A stretch of 64,000 bases of DNA from Chitinophagaceae bacterium (GTDB taxonomy: Bacteria; Bacteroidota; Bacteroidia; Chitinophagales; Chitinophagaceae). Positions 18,026 through 27,674 of the stretch are shown here, in pieces. Numbering within the stretch: position 1 is the first letter of the stretch; every line of letters begins with the position of its first letter. Where the stretch lies: positions 39,513-103,512 of the forward strand of contig SCQT01000050.1 of NCBI GenBank assembly GCA_004322015.1. Reading direction: 5' to 3'. Position numbers and translations under genes: made by a program. The notes beneath the pieces are model-generated. The model searched no databases. It was not told the DNA's origin and worked only from the letters and a program-made list of their open reading frames with translations.

Positions 18026-19156
18026 ATGTCCGATTATCAGCATCTGCAGGATTTTATGGAACCCATCATCATGAATGACTTTTTTGGGGATATCTCTTTT
18101 AATGAAAATCAGTTCGGCTATTTTTTAAATCAAGCGGAGAATATAAATAAGGCAGAGGATGATGAAATCGTACTCATAGGTATAAAGGAGCAGCGGGGAG
18201 ATGGGTTTCCTTTACCAACTGCGTCACCTGATACGATCAGGAAACAGTTATACCCGATGTACCACTGGCATAACGATATCAGAGTTACTGATCTGGGCAA
18301 TATAAAGTGTGGCCTTTCTTTAAAAGATTCAAAGGCTGCCCTGAAAACAGTAATAGCCGGATTATTAAAAATGAGAAAGGTCGTAGTCATTCTGGGAGGG
18401 TCTCATGATCTTACGCTTTCTCAATATGATGCCTATGCTTCTAAAGAAAGAATCATAGAAGCTACTGTAATAGATGCTTTAATAGATTTACATGAAGAAG
18501 ACGGTCTCCCTTCTCACCATTTTCTTATGGAGATGCTGACCACACAACCCAATTTTCTCCGTCATTATAATCATGTAGGTTTCCAAAGTTATTTTATTCA
18601 TCCACGTATGCTGGAAACTCTGGATAAGTTGCGTTTTGACTGTTATCGCCTGGGAATGGCACGTGAAAACATAGAAGATATGGAGCCCGTTATCAGGCAT
18701 TCAGATATGATGAGTTTGGATATGTGCGCCTTGCAGGCATCTGCTGCGCCTGCCTGCCGCGTATCTCCCAATGGTTTTACGGGAGAAGAAGCCTGCACCC
18801 TGATGCGATTTGCCGGTATGAGCGAGCGGTTATCTTCCATAGGGATTTACGGTTATCGCGCAGAAACAGACCGTGATGATCTTACAGCCATTCAGGCTGC
18901 ACAAATGGTTTGGTATTTTATTGACGGATTTGCATTCCGTAAACGTGAAGCTGATCTAAAAGAGAAAGATGCATTCATTGAATTTCATGTCTCTTTTTCT
19001 GACCTGCAAACTTCTTTTCTGAAAAGTAAGCGCACCGGACGCTGGTGGATGCAATTACCTGATGAGAAATATATTCCCTGTTCCTATAAAGATTATCTCA
19101 CTGCCGGCAAAAATGAAATTCCCGAACGATGGCTGAGGGCCCAGGAAAGGCTTTAA
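18026..19156 (+). CDS. Arginase/formimidoylglutamase-fold protein with degenerate metal site
   Basis: A 376-residue ureohydrolase-fold protein, longer than arginase (about 300). Equivalents of all three metal motifs are recognisable but altered. ILGGSHDLTL (near residue 125) keeps the first His. DALIDLHEEDG (near 150) has Leu where DAHxD has its His. SLDMCALQASAAP (near 229) has Cys where SxDxDxxDP has the second Asp. A standard two-manganese centre therefore seems impossible. GEEACTLMRFAGMSERLSS and a C-terminal extension (FLKSKRTGRWWMQLPD) are extra. It is monocistronic behind its own -7 box. It may bind a ligand, use one metal ion, or have a different activity. It should not be called arginase without tests. 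Confidence 0.75.
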   Translation: MSDYQHLQDFMEPIIMNDFFGDISFNENQFGYFLNQAENINKAEDDEIVLIGIKEQRGDGFPLPTASPDTIRKQLYPMYHWHNDIRVTDLGNIKCGLSLKDSKAALKTVIAGLLKMRKVVVILGGSHDLTLSQYDAYASKERIIEATVIDALIDLHEEDGLPSHHFLMEMLTTQPNFLRHYNHVGFQSYFIHPRMLETLDKLRFDCYRLGMARENIEDMEPVIRHSDMMSLDMCALQASAAPACRVSPNGFTGEEACTLMRFAGMSERLSSIGIYGYRAETDRDDLTAIQAAQMVWYFIDGFAFRKREADLKEKDAFIEFHVSFSDLQTSFLKSKRTGRWWMQLPDEKYIPCSYKDYLTAGKNEIPERWLRAQERL

Positions 19157-19183
19157 TTTGTGAAAAAGCAGCGGGAATCATTT

Positions 19184-21781
19184 TCATGAGTTATCGCTAT
19201 CCTTCCCTGATTTCTTATACTTTCTGAAATTATAGGTAATGTACAGGCTAAAATATCTTATGTTTCGCCGATTGTCGCTATATTGAACGTAATTACTTGT
19301 TTTGTAAAAATTATTTTTTACGGAAGCGCCAAACAAATTGGCAATGCCTAACGAAATATCTAGCCTCCTTTGCATAAAATCCGCCCTGACTCTCAGCCCC
19401 GATGAAAACCGGGAAGGGCGTCTCCCCTGTGCAAAATAACGGGGTCCTTCATACCTCCCATAAATATTCAATGTGAACATACCTGTCTGAAATGAGGTCC
19501 ACATCTTCGCATTGCTGCTGAATCCTGTCACATTTTGAAAATCCTTGCTGACATGAATATCATCGGATTGTAAATGGTAAAGTTCCATCCCTCCATCTGC
19601 ATTGACATTGATATTCCCTTTTAAAGATGGTATATCCTTAAAATAATGAACGCCGGCATTTAATCCTGCATTCTCGCTGATACGGTTGTGCAGGTTTACA
19701 TAGGTAGTATTGGAAACGCCGTTTGAATCCACGGTGGTATAGGATGATATCACATCTTTAGAAATATTTTTCCCGAGGTTTAATGCAGCATACACTGCTT
19801 TGTGGTTATATTCATAATGCAGATGATATTCATTGGTAAAAGAAGGCCTTAATGCGGGATTACCTTCCCTGATATTGAGTGGGTCCAGGCTATTGACATA
19901 GGGATTTATCTGATTCCAGTTAGGAGGATCCACATTACGTTTATAGCTCAACGTGACCTGGTGGTCGCCCGCCGAATATTGTATATGCGCCCCGGGGATA
20001 AAATTGTTATATCTATATGTCAACACAGGTACACTGTCATTGACAAGTGTTTTTTGCACGTAAGATTCCATGCCGGGATTAAAGCTGACATTAATCTCCT
20101 GATCTTTGCCGGGGCTGTAATTCATTCCGATAGCATCGTGTGAAATAAAAGCATAATTATCAGATGAGCTTAGCTGGTAATGGTCACTTCCGCTTTGCAG
20201 GTAATAAGCCATACTTATAGCAACAATCCAACCTAAATGCCGGTCCTTTTTACCCATTAATCCTAAAACGGCATAATTGGAAGAGGTGGAGAAATAATCG
20301 GTGGATAAGGCGTGATTCAGGTACATCTCAGAAGAATGAGCAGAGGTGTCCGAACGGCTTACACTGTTCAGATTGTGACGATGAGAAAAATTCATACTTC
20401 CATTGAGCACATAAAACTTCTCATTGCCAAAAGTGTTTTTGAACTGCATGTTGCTCCGGAAGTCCAGTTGGTTGCCCAGGCCTTCATTCAGTTGATTTAA
20501 GGTATCGCTGCTGATTAAATATTGCCCTACAGACATTGTCCGACTCCGGTGGTCGCCTTGTGAAATCTGCATGGTTGCATGAAGCTCTTTTCCCTCTTTA
20601 TCATAATCCTTTAAATAGTCTGCATTCGTATTAATATTATACCCGTTCGAATGGCCTGAACTCTGCTGTTCGAGATGCTGATCCCGCATATTTTTAGGAT
20701 TATTGATGATGCTTGTACCGGAGGAAGAGGATCCATTTTGATTCCAGCCTCCTCTTGCATTCATCCTCAGTCGTTCCTTGTCCGAAAACTTAAACTCATA
20801 AGAAGCATCCAGATATTGACTGAAACCAAGATTGGTACGATAATTCTTCTGATTGAGCAGCGATGAATCACCATTTCCGAAATAACTCGTTCTATACAGA
20901 TAACTGCTATCGGTACTATTGTTAAGATTGTTGAAATAGTTAAGTTTGAATGGATCGAGATTCAGATTTAAACGCGCTCTTCCGGTAAGTTCATTACGCG
21001 AGTTTGCTCCGCCTGTCAATGAGGCACTGTATCCTTTGTAACGTATTTTGCGGGTGATGATATTCAGGTAATAGCGATCTGTAATGCCTTCTGCAAGAGC
21101 TTCGGCAGCATCTTCAGGATCCGGAGGGGTCTTTAAAATCTCGATCCTTTCGATCATAAAAGAAGGCGTATTCTGCAAATAGGTCTGTACATCCATGCCT
21201 GTCAGTGCAATAGGACGGCTATCCACATAAACACCTACCTTTCCCTGTCCTTTCACCAGGATATTGTTATTTGCATCAAATGTCAGTTCGGGTGTATATT
21301 CTAATACATCCATAGCAGTACCGCCGGTCATAAAATCTTCCGGCACATTGAAAACCGTCGTGTCCTTTTTAAATTCATACATCGGCTCTTTTTCGGCAAC
21401 CACCGTCACTCCCTGTAACGTGTTTTTTAGTGAAGGTAGCAAAATCCTTTTCAGTCGGATATGGTCATGTCCCGGGGAAAACCAGACAGCCAGGGATCTT
21501 GGCTGATATCCCAAATAGGATACATTCAATATGACCGAATCGGGGGAAGAAAGAGAAATGTGGAACCTCCCGTTATTATCCGTATAAATGCCCGTAACAA
21601 AGTCAGAGTCAGGCTGACCGAGAACAGTCACAGACGCGGCCTGTAAAGGTTGATGGGTTACTGAATCTATTACTTCACCCTCTATCTCCTTTTTGAGAGC
21701 TTGCGCGATTGAGTAACAGTCCGTAACCAGCAGAAGGAAAATTATTTGAAAAAGTATATAAAATAAACGTTTTCTCATCAC
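19184..21781 (-). CDS. Outer-membrane beta-barrel protein with carboxypeptidase-like plug extension
   Basis: An 865-residue TonB-receptor-like outer-membrane protein. After a signal peptide (about 1-27, ending near SIAQA) comes a carboxypeptidase-regulatory-like domain (about 32-115: GEVIDSVTHQPLQAASVTVLG). A plug-like region follows (about 120-250) with YEFKKDTTVFNVPEDFMTGG and GKGQGKVGVYVDSRPI-type segments. A large OMP_b-brl_3 barrel runs to the C-terminus, ending in aromatic residues (RYFSLYITYNF). It has no classic TonB box and no SusD partner, so it is not a SusC protein. Its cargo is unknown; envelope or peptide transport is possible. It is transcribed alone. Confidence 0.88.
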   Translation of the reverse strand: MMRKRLFYILFQIIFLLLVTDCYSIAQALKKEIEGEVIDSVTHQPLQAASVTVLGQPDSDFVTGIYTDNNGRFHISLSSPDSVILNVSYLGYQPRSLAVWFSPGHDHIRLKRILLPSLKNTLQGVTVVAEKEPMYEFKKDTTVFNVPEDFMTGGTAMDVLEYTPELTFDANNNILVKGQGKVGVYVDSRPIALTGMDVQTYLQNTPSFMIERIEILKTPPDPEDAAEALAEGITDRYYLNIITRKIRYKGYSASLTGGANSRNELTGRARLNLNLDPFKLNYFNNLNNSTDSSYLYRTSYFGNGDSSLLNQKNYRTNLGFSQYLDASYEFKFSDKERLRMNARGGWNQNGSSSSGTSIINNPKNMRDQHLEQQSSGHSNGYNINTNADYLKDYDKEGKELHATMQISQGDHRSRTMSVGQYLISSDTLNQLNEGLGNQLDFRSNMQFKNTFGNEKFYVLNGSMNFSHRHNLNSVSRSDTSAHSSEMYLNHALSTDYFSTSSNYAVLGLMGKKDRHLGWIVAISMAYYLQSGSDHYQLSSSDNYAFISHDAIGMNYSPGKDQEINVSFNPGMESYVQKTLVNDSVPVLTYRYNNFIPGAHIQYSAGDHQVTLSYKRNVDPPNWNQINPYVNSLDPLNIREGNPALRPSFTNEYHLHYEYNHKAVYAALNLGKNISKDVISSYTTVDSNGVSNTTYVNLHNRISENAGLNAGVHYFKDIPSLKGNINVNADGGMELYHLQSDDIHVSKDFQNVTGFSSNAKMWTSFQTGMFTLNIYGRYEGPRYFAQGRRPSRFSSGLRVRADFMQRRLDISLGIANLFGASVKNNFYKTSNYVQYSDNRRNIRYFSLYITYNFRKYKKSGKDSDNS

Positions 21782-22022
21782 TGTTTTTCACCTAAAAAAG
21801 CGGGTAAAATAGTATAATTCCCTATAAGCTCTGCTGTAATTTTGATAAGCTGAAAGATAATATGATAAATGGGATCGTAGTGTTAATTACTGTTAAGAAT
21901 ATAGGAAATTCCCCTGCTGACAGACAGAGATATCAACCCACACAGCGTGCTGCGGCCACGTTAACAATATAATTAATTAAATTATGTCCGATCCTTGATA
22001 GCTTTTACCCTTGCTTGTCTTC

Positions 22023-23120
22023 TTATCTCACCATTTCCACTACTTTAGTCGGCTCAAGATTCGCATTACGGATAGAGATCTGTCTGGCTACATTCTGGGC
22101 AAATGCTGCAAAGGCAGCTTTCGTAATGTCATCATCACTGACCATCACGGGGACACCTATATCCCCACCTTCACAAATTCCCTGTACCAAAGGTATTTGT
22201 CCAAGGAATGGAACTTCATATTCATCTGCTAATCGCTTCCCTCCTTCTCTTCCAAAGATGTAATATCTGTTTTCCGGCAACTCTTTTGGAGTGAAATAAG
22301 CCATATTTTCAACTATGCCCAACACAGGGACTTTTATGGCGCTCATTTTAAACATGCCGATACCCTTTTTTGCATCAGCTAATGCAACCTGCTGTGGGGT
22401 TGTCACGATAACCGCTCCGGTTACAGGAATCGTTTGAACCACAGTTAAATGAATATCACCTGTCCCCGGAGGGAGGTCAAGGACTAAATAGTCTAATTCA
22501 TCCCAAAGCACTTCACTGATAAACTGCTTCAAAGCGCTGGTGGCCATAGGTCCGCGCCAAACGAGGGCTTGCTTTTCATCTACCAATATCCCGATAGACA
22601 TCAATTTAATGCCAAACCGTTCCATCGGCACTATCATTCCTTTACCGTTCACCTTAGTCATCATGGGACGTTCCCCCTGTATTCCAAACATGATGGGAAC
22701 GCTGGGGCCATAAATATCCGCATCTAACAAACCCACTTTGGCCCCATCCTGTGAGAGCGCCAACGCCAGGTTGGCAGCCACGGTAGATTTACCGACACCA
22801 CCTTTCCCGCTCGCCACCGCTATAATATTCCTCACATGGGGTAACTGGGCCTTATTATCCCGCCTGTTACTGGTCACACGGGAAGACATGGTAATATTTA
22901 CCTTCACTTCTTTCCCTATAAAATGATGGATGGCATTAATGCTGGCATTCTGGATCATCTCTTTCAACGGACAAGCCGGCGTAGTCAGTTCCACAGTAAA
23001 TGTAACGTCATTGTCCCCCCCTTTCACATCTTTCACCATGTGAAGCGTTACAATGTCCTTCCCAAAATCAGGATCAATTACATTGCTCAATGCATTTAAT
23101 ATCTGCTCTTCAGTAATCAT
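22023..23120 (-). CDS. Mrp/NBP35-type iron-sulfur carrier ATPase
   Basis: A 365-residue P-loop ATPase (Mrp/ApbC) that carries and delivers Fe-S clusters. An N-terminal DUF59/MIP18 domain (about 1-85: VIDPDFGKDIVTLHMVKD) is followed by the deviant Walker A ASGKGGVGKSTVAANLA near residue 100 and the Mrp signature YLVLDLPPGTGDIHLT. The usual C-terminal CxxC is not seen, which occurs in part of the family. The frame is open to an ATG at 23159, but that codon overlaps a TAACTTTG promoter box at 23157-23164. Translation therefore must start downstream; the ATG at 23120 begins the canonical MITEEQILNAL. Confidence 0.92.
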   Translation of the reverse strand: MITEEQILNALSNVIDPDFGKDIVTLHMVKDVKGGDNDVTFTVELTTPACPLKEMIQNASINAIHHFIGKEVKVNITMSSRVTSNRRDNKAQLPHVRNIIAVASGKGGVGKSTVAANLALALSQDGAKVGLLDADIYGPSVPIMFGIQGERPMMTKVNGKGMIVPMERFGIKLMSIGILVDEKQALVWRGPMATSALKQFISEVLWDELDYLVLDLPPGTGDIHLTVVQTIPVTGAVIVTTPQQVALADAKKGIGMFKMSAIKVPVLGIVENMAYFTPKELPENRYYIFGREGGKRLADEYEVPFLGQIPLVQGICEGGDIGVPVMVSDDDITKAAFAAFAQNVARQISIRNANLEPTKVVEMVR

Positions 23121-23156
23121 ATCTCGCAAAAATTTGTTAAACTTAATAATCGGCGA

Positions 23157-23164
23157 CAAAGTTA
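23157..23164 (-). promoter_or_regulatory. -7 box of mrp
   Basis: The minus strand reads TAACTTTG. It lies 36 bases before the preferred start at 23120 and overlaps the longer reading frame's ATG, which decides the start. Confidence 0.55.
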
Positions 23165-23217
23165 GCTTAAATACTGCTTATTTTGTTTTTAAAATAGTCA
23201 GATTTTATCTAAAAATG

Positions 23218-23225
23218 TACCTTTG
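23218..23225 (+). promoter_or_regulatory. -7 box of carboxypeptidase-like-domain gene
   Basis: TACCTTTG, with only 10 bases between the box and the ATG at 23236. The 5' leader would be only a few bases long. Confidence 0.5.
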
Positions 23226-23235
23226 AAGGCTCAAC

Positions 23236-23877
23236 ATGTGGAGAAAGATTTACATATTACTCTGTGCGGGGATTATTCCATTTTTAGCAAAAGCTCAGGA
23301 ATCTCATAATATTCAGGATTCATTGGTAGAAGTTTCGGGTGTCACGCTTACAGCGGATAGCTCTATGAACATTCCGAATGTCAGCATTTTAATTAAGGGT
23401 ACCGACAGAGGCACCATTTCTAATAATGACGGCGTGTTTTCTATTGTGGCTCTTAAGGGTCAGCAATTGATTTTCAGGGCAATCGGATTTAAGACCAAAA
23501 CAGTTCATATCCCCGCCGATATTAAAGGTAATCATTATGGATTGGCGGAACTGATGACAGAAGATACCACTTATCTTCCGGAAACTATTGTCAGACCCTG
23601 GCCTACAAGATCTGAATTTGCTGATGCTTTTTTACACTGGAAAATCCCCGAAACTCAATATGATATTGCAAGAGAAAATACTGATCCGAGAAAACTCCGG
23701 GCGCTTTCCTATTATGTGACCCCTGACGGCGCTGAAGGCGTCAACAATACCTTTAACCGGCAATTCCAGGCGGCCCAATACAAAGGGGGATTCCCTCCGA
23801 TGAATATCTTTAACCCGTTGGCATGGGCACAATTCATTCAGGCGCTGAAGAACGGAGATTTTAAACAGCAACAATAG
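23236..23877 (+). CDS. Exported carboxypeptidase-regulatory-like domain protein
   Basis: A 213-residue exported protein with a signal peptide (about 1-21: WRKIYILLCAGIIPFLAKAQ). A CarboxypepD_reg-like beta-sandwich follows (about 30-105: VSGVTLTADSSMNIPNVSI, GTISNNDGVFSIVALKGQ). The remaining 100 residues show no recognisable domain and are Pro/Trp-rich, for example ETIVRPWPTRSEF. Such domains usually sit at the N-terminus of TonB-dependent receptors; here the domain stands alone. The stop codon directly abuts the ATG of the antiporter gene, so the two are likely co-translated. The link between them is unknown. Confidence 0.8.
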   Translation: MWRKIYILLCAGIIPFLAKAQESHNIQDSLVEVSGVTLTADSSMNIPNVSILIKGTDRGTISNNDGVFSIVALKGQQLIFRAIGFKTKTVHIPADIKGNHYGLAELMTEDTTYLPETIVRPWPTRSEFADAFLHWKIPETQYDIARENTDPRKLRALSYYVTPDGAEGVNNTFNRQFQAAQYKGGFPPMNIFNPLAWAQFIQALKNGDFKQQQ

Positions 23878-26100
23878 ATGGACAATCTGCATCAGCTCAT
23901 TACTGATCTGGCATTGATCCTTGGGTCGGCAGGGATCATTACCATCATTTTCAAAAGACTAAAGCAACCCGTTGTTCTTGGATATATCATAGCGGGACTA
24001 TTGGTCAGTCCCAATTTTAAACTTTTTCCCACCATCACTGACATGGAAAGCATCCGTGTTTGGGCAGATATAGGCGTTATATTTTTATTATTCAGTTTAG
24101 GGCTGGAATTTAGTTTTAAGAAATTAGTCAAGATAGGTCCTACTGCAGGCATTACCGGAGTTTTCGAAGTATCTATGATGCTGCTGACAGGCTTCGTCGC
24201 AGGGAGGCTGATGGGATGGTCCTTCATGGACAGTATTTTTTTAGGAGGAATTATCTCCATTTCATCCACCACCATCATTATCCGGGCCTTTGAAGAATTG
24301 GGGGTTAAAACGATGAAGTTCGCAGGTATGGTGCTTGGTGTGCTGGTCATTGAAGACCTGGCCGCCGTTCTGCTATTGGTTTTGCTTTCTACTGTGGCGG
24401 TCAGTAAGAATCTCTCCGGCGGTACCATGCTTTTTTCTGTATTAAAACTTGTGTTTTTCCTGATACTTTGGTTCGTTGCCGGTATCTATTTGTTACCGAC
24501 CTTTTTGAAAAAGACTAAAAAATTAATGAATGAGGAAACATTATTGGTAGTTTCTTTAGGACTTTGTCTTATTATGGTGGTGTTGGCGACCAAGGCTGGA
24601 TTCTCTTCCGCATTAGGAGCTTTTATCATGGGTTCCATCCTGGCGGAAACTTCACAAAATGAAAAAATTATTCACCTGGTCAAACCGGTGAAAGATCTGT
24701 TCGGCGCTATCTTCTTCGTATCAGTGGGAATGCTGATCAATCTTTCTGTATTAGGACAATACATCTTACCGGTCATATTACTTACACTGGTGGTGATTGC
24801 CGGCAAGACCGTCAACGCCACCATCGGCTCATTGATTGCAGGCCAGCCCTTGAAGCAATCTGTACAAACAGGCATGAGCCTGGCGCAGATCGGCGAGTTT
24901 TCCTTTATCATCGCCACCTTAGGGCTAACGCTGAAAGTTACCAGTTCATTTTTATATCCTATTGCAGTGGGTGTTTCAGTCTTAACTACTTTTTGTTCCC
25001 CTTACCTGATACGTTTATCCGAACCATTTTATCATTGGTTAGAAAAACATTTACCCGGAAAATGGATCACTTACCTGAACCGGTATAGTTCAGGCACACA
25101 AAAAATACAGACGGTAAATACCTGGCGATTATTGATCCGCGCCTATCTAAGAACTATCATCGTCAACACCGTGATCATTACCGGCATCATATTGATTACA
25201 ACTAATTACTTAAAGCCGTTTCTTCTGGAATGGTTTCACAATTCATTTAATGCCACTTTAGTTTCTACGGTCATTACGCTCTTATTGATTGCCCCATTTC
25301 TTTGGGCGCTTACTATCCGCAGGATAGAACGGTTGTCTTTTACTAAACTATGGTTAAACACAATCTATAACCGCGGACCGCTTTTATTAATGGAAATACT
25401 CAGGGTTACGCTTTCTGTTTTAATTACAGGATTTCTTTTAAACAGTTTTTTTTCATTAAAAATAGCATTATTCGGCGCCGCCCTGGCTATCATCATAGTT
25501 ATATTTTTCTTCTCAAAAAGATTACAATCTTTCTACGGAAGGATAGAAAAAAGATTTCTGAGAAATTTGAATGGAAATAAGTCGGGGGATCTTGATAATA
25601 TTGAATCAAACCTTGTTCCCTGGGACGGACATTTATCCTATTTTGATGTACCGCCGGAATCTCCTTCTGCGGGTAAGACCCTGACAGAACTGGCGTGGAG
25701 AGAAAAATACGGGATTAATGTGGTTTTGATTGAAAGGGGGCAAAGGGTCATTCGTGCGCCCGGCAGGGATGAAAGAGTGTATCCCGCAGACCGTTTAGCA
25801 GTCATAGGTACAGATCAGCAATTAGAAAATTTTAGCCGGCATATACAGGCTGCTGATATGGAAGATCCACACGATGATAATGAAAAAATGGGATTAGTAC
25901 AAATCGTTATTCATAAAAATTCAAGCTTAGCCGGGAAAAGCATCCGCAATTCGGGATTGAGGGCTAATGTGCAGGGATTGGTAGTAGGAGTGGAAAGGAA
26001 CGGAATGAGAATATTGAATCCTGATTCATCTCTTACTTTTGAAGACAGCGATGTAGTCTGGATTGCAGGAAATAAAGATTTAATAAAGAAGCTGCAGTAA
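23878..26100 (+). CDS. KefB/CPA2-type cation:proton antiporter with two RCK-C domains
   Basis: A 740-residue inner-membrane monovalent-cation/proton antiporter. The CPA2 transport domain has about 12 helices (about 5-395), with the conserved FSLGLEFSFKKL, ISSTTIIIRAFEELG and VLVIEDLAAVLLLVLL segments holding the paired acidic residues. A second membrane block with several more helices (about 420-560) follows. Two TrkA-C/RCK-C ligand-binding domains lie at about 585-655 and 668-738. There is no Rossmann RCK-N domain, so NAD-type control as in KefC is not expected. It probably exports K+ or Na+ for pH and osmotic balance. The gene begins immediately after the preceding stop codon. Confidence 0.92.
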   Translation: MDNLHQLITDLALILGSAGIITIIFKRLKQPVVLGYIIAGLLVSPNFKLFPTITDMESIRVWADIGVIFLLFSLGLEFSFKKLVKIGPTAGITGVFEVSMMLLTGFVAGRLMGWSFMDSIFLGGIISISSTTIIIRAFEELGVKTMKFAGMVLGVLVIEDLAAVLLLVLLSTVAVSKNLSGGTMLFSVLKLVFFLILWFVAGIYLLPTFLKKTKKLMNEETLLVVSLGLCLIMVVLATKAGFSSALGAFIMGSILAETSQNEKIIHLVKPVKDLFGAIFFVSVGMLINLSVLGQYILPVILLTLVVIAGKTVNATIGSLIAGQPLKQSVQTGMSLAQIGEFSFIIATLGLTLKVTSSFLYPIAVGVSVLTTFCSPYLIRLSEPFYHWLEKHLPGKWITYLNRYSSGTQKIQTVNTWRLLIRAYLRTIIVNTVIITGIILITTNYLKPFLLEWFHNSFNATLVSTVITLLLIAPFLWALTIRRIERLSFTKLWLNTIYNRGPLLLMEILRVTLSVLITGFLLNSFFSLKIALFGAALAIIIVIFFFSKRLQSFYGRIEKRFLRNLNGNKSGDLDNIESNLVPWDGHLSYFDVPPESPSAGKTLTELAWREKYGINVVLIERGQRVIRAPGRDERVYPADRLAVIGTDQQLENFSRHIQAADMEDPHDDNEKMGLVQIVIHKNSSLAGKSIRNSGLRANVQGLVVGVERNGMRILNPDSSLTFEDSDVVWIAGNKDLIKKLQ

Positions 26101-26140
26101 ATAAAGCTGATCCCTCTATATCCTTCCTGATATTTTTCTG

Positions 26141-26148
26141 TAAATTTG
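26141..26148 (+). promoter_or_regulatory. -7 box of 3-hydroxyacyl-CoA dehydrogenase gene
   Basis: TAAATTTG matches TAnnTTTG, 47 bases before the start codon at 26196. Confidence 0.45.
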
Positions 26149-26195
26149 CGAACTGCTTATTTGATATATAAGGATATGTACAAACCGGTTTTTTT

Positions 26196-27092
26196 ATGAA
26201 ACAAATTGCAGTGATAGGTTCCGGCACAATGGGAAATGGAATTGCCCACGTTTTTGCACAAAACGGAATGAGTGTCAATTTATTCGATATATCAGAAGCA
26301 GCTTTGGAGAGAGCATTACAAACTATTGCAGCAAATCTGGACCGGCAGATCAGTAAACAGATTATTACAGCAAAGATAAAAGAACAAACGCTGCAACATA
26401 TCAAAACGTATAACGAGCTGAGTACTGCTGTAGGCAATGCAGAGTTGGCGATTGAAGCAGCTACGGAAAATGAAGAAATAAAATTAAGGATATTTAAAAG
26501 TATGGATGAGCATGCCCCTGCAGATGCCATACTGGCGTCCAACACTTCCTCTATTTCTATTACTAAAATTGCCTCCGCTACCAATCGTCCAGATAAGGTA
26601 ATAGGTATGCATTTCATGAATCCTGTCCCTGTAATGAAATTAGTAGAGATCATAAACGGATTTGAGACCTCAGGAAATGTAACCGGCAGGATTGTAGAAT
26701 TATCGAAAGCGTTAGGAAAAGTTCCCTGTATAGTGAATGACTATCCGGGATTTGTTTCCAATCGCATATTAATGCCCATGATCAACGAAGCCATTTATAC
26801 TTTATTTGAGGGCGTTGCCGGCGTGGAAGAAATTGACACCGTGATGAAATTAGGAATGGCACATCCCATGGGCCCGTTACAATTAGCGGATTTTATCGGA
26901 CTGGATGTCTGCCTCTCCATTTTAAATGTGTTATATGAAGGGTTCGGCGATCCGAAATATGCCCCTTGCCCTTTACTAAAAAATATGGTAACTGCTAAAA
27001 AGTCAGGTGTAAAAAGCGGAGAAGGATTTTATAAATATATATCTGGGAGTAAAGAAATGATGGTGAGTGAAAGATTTAAGAATGAATCGTGA
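26196..27092 (+). CDS. 3-hydroxybutyryl-CoA dehydrogenase
   Basis: A 298-residue NAD-dependent short-chain 3-hydroxyacyl-CoA dehydrogenase. The Rossmann fingerprint GSGTMGNGIAHVFAQNG lies at residues 8-24. The catalytic His is in GMHFMNPVPVMKLVEII and the family signature DYPGFVSNRILMPMINEA is present. The C-terminal all-helical domain includes KLGMAHPMGPLQLADFIGLD. It interconverts 3-hydroxybutyryl-CoA and acetoacetyl-CoA in fatty-acid breakdown or C4 metabolism. It is stand-alone without a fused hydratase, unlike FadB. The following GatB/YqeY gene starts 52 bases later and may be co-transcribed, though it is not functionally linked. Confidence 0.94.
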   Translation: MKQIAVIGSGTMGNGIAHVFAQNGMSVNLFDISEAALERALQTIAANLDRQISKQIITAKIKEQTLQHIKTYNELSTAVGNAELAIEAATENEEIKLRIFKSMDEHAPADAILASNTSSISITKIASATNRPDKVIGMHFMNPVPVMKLVEIINGFETSGNVTGRIVELSKALGKVPCIVNDYPGFVSNRILMPMINEAIYTLFEGVAGVEEIDTVMKLGMAHPMGPLQLADFIGLDVCLSILNVLYEGFGDPKYAPCPLLKNMVTAKKSGVKSGEGFYKYISGSKEMMVSERFKNES

Positions 27093-27144
27093 ATTTTCAA
27101 CATGTCAAAACTAACTTCAAACGTTAAAAATAAAACAAAATCTC

Positions 27145-27597
27145 ATGTCTTTAGAACAACAAATAAATGATGGCATCAAAGTTGCCATGAAAGCAAAGAA
27201 TGAGCCTGAGCTGCGCAGCCTGCGTGCCATCAAAGCTGCCATATTATTGGCTAAAACATCCGGTGATTATACAGGCGAATTGACCCAGTCGGACGAAATG
27301 AAATTATTACAAAAGTTAGTCAAGCAACGAAAAGATTCTTTAGACATTTTCAAGCAGCAACACAGGAGCGATCTGGCGCAGAAAGAAGAAGAAGAGATTA
27401 CCGTAATAGAACGCTTTCTTCCCAAACAAATGGATGAAAATGAGTTACGCGAGGCTTTAAAAAAGATTATTGCAGAAAACGGCGCTTCCAACCCCGGTGA
27501 CATGGGAAAAGTAATGGGAATCGCCACTAAACAATTGGCTGGCAAGGCAGATGGAAAGACAATCTCAGGAATAGTAAAGGAATTATTAAACAAATAA
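27145..27597 (+). CDS. GatB/YqeY domain protein
   Basis: A 150-residue helical protein related to the C-terminal tRNA-binding tail of GatB and to the YqeY family. It has an N-terminal helical bundle (MSLEQQINDGIKVAMKAKN) and the conserved end region NPGDMGKVMGIATKQLAGK followed by DGKTISGIVKELL. The amidotransferase catalytic domain is absent. It is proposed in the literature to assist tRNA or amidotransferase handling, but its exact function is unproven. Length is standard. Confidence 0.92.
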   Translation: MSLEQQINDGIKVAMKAKNEPELRSLRAIKAAILLAKTSGDYTGELTQSDEMKLLQKLVKQRKDSLDIFKQQHRSDLAQKEEEEITVIERFLPKQMDENELREALKKIIAENGASNPGDMGKVMGIATKQLAGKADGKTISGIVKELLNK

Positions 27598-27674
27598 ATT
27601 CCAAAAATCATTTTTCAATTTCGAAACACACCCAACGGTTTTCATCCACCACAATTTATTATTCATCAATACTC

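Noticed and set aside
19184..21781. SusC-type polysaccharide-utilisation receptor
   Set aside because: There is no SusD gene next to it, and the barrel matches the OMP_b-brl_3 type instead.
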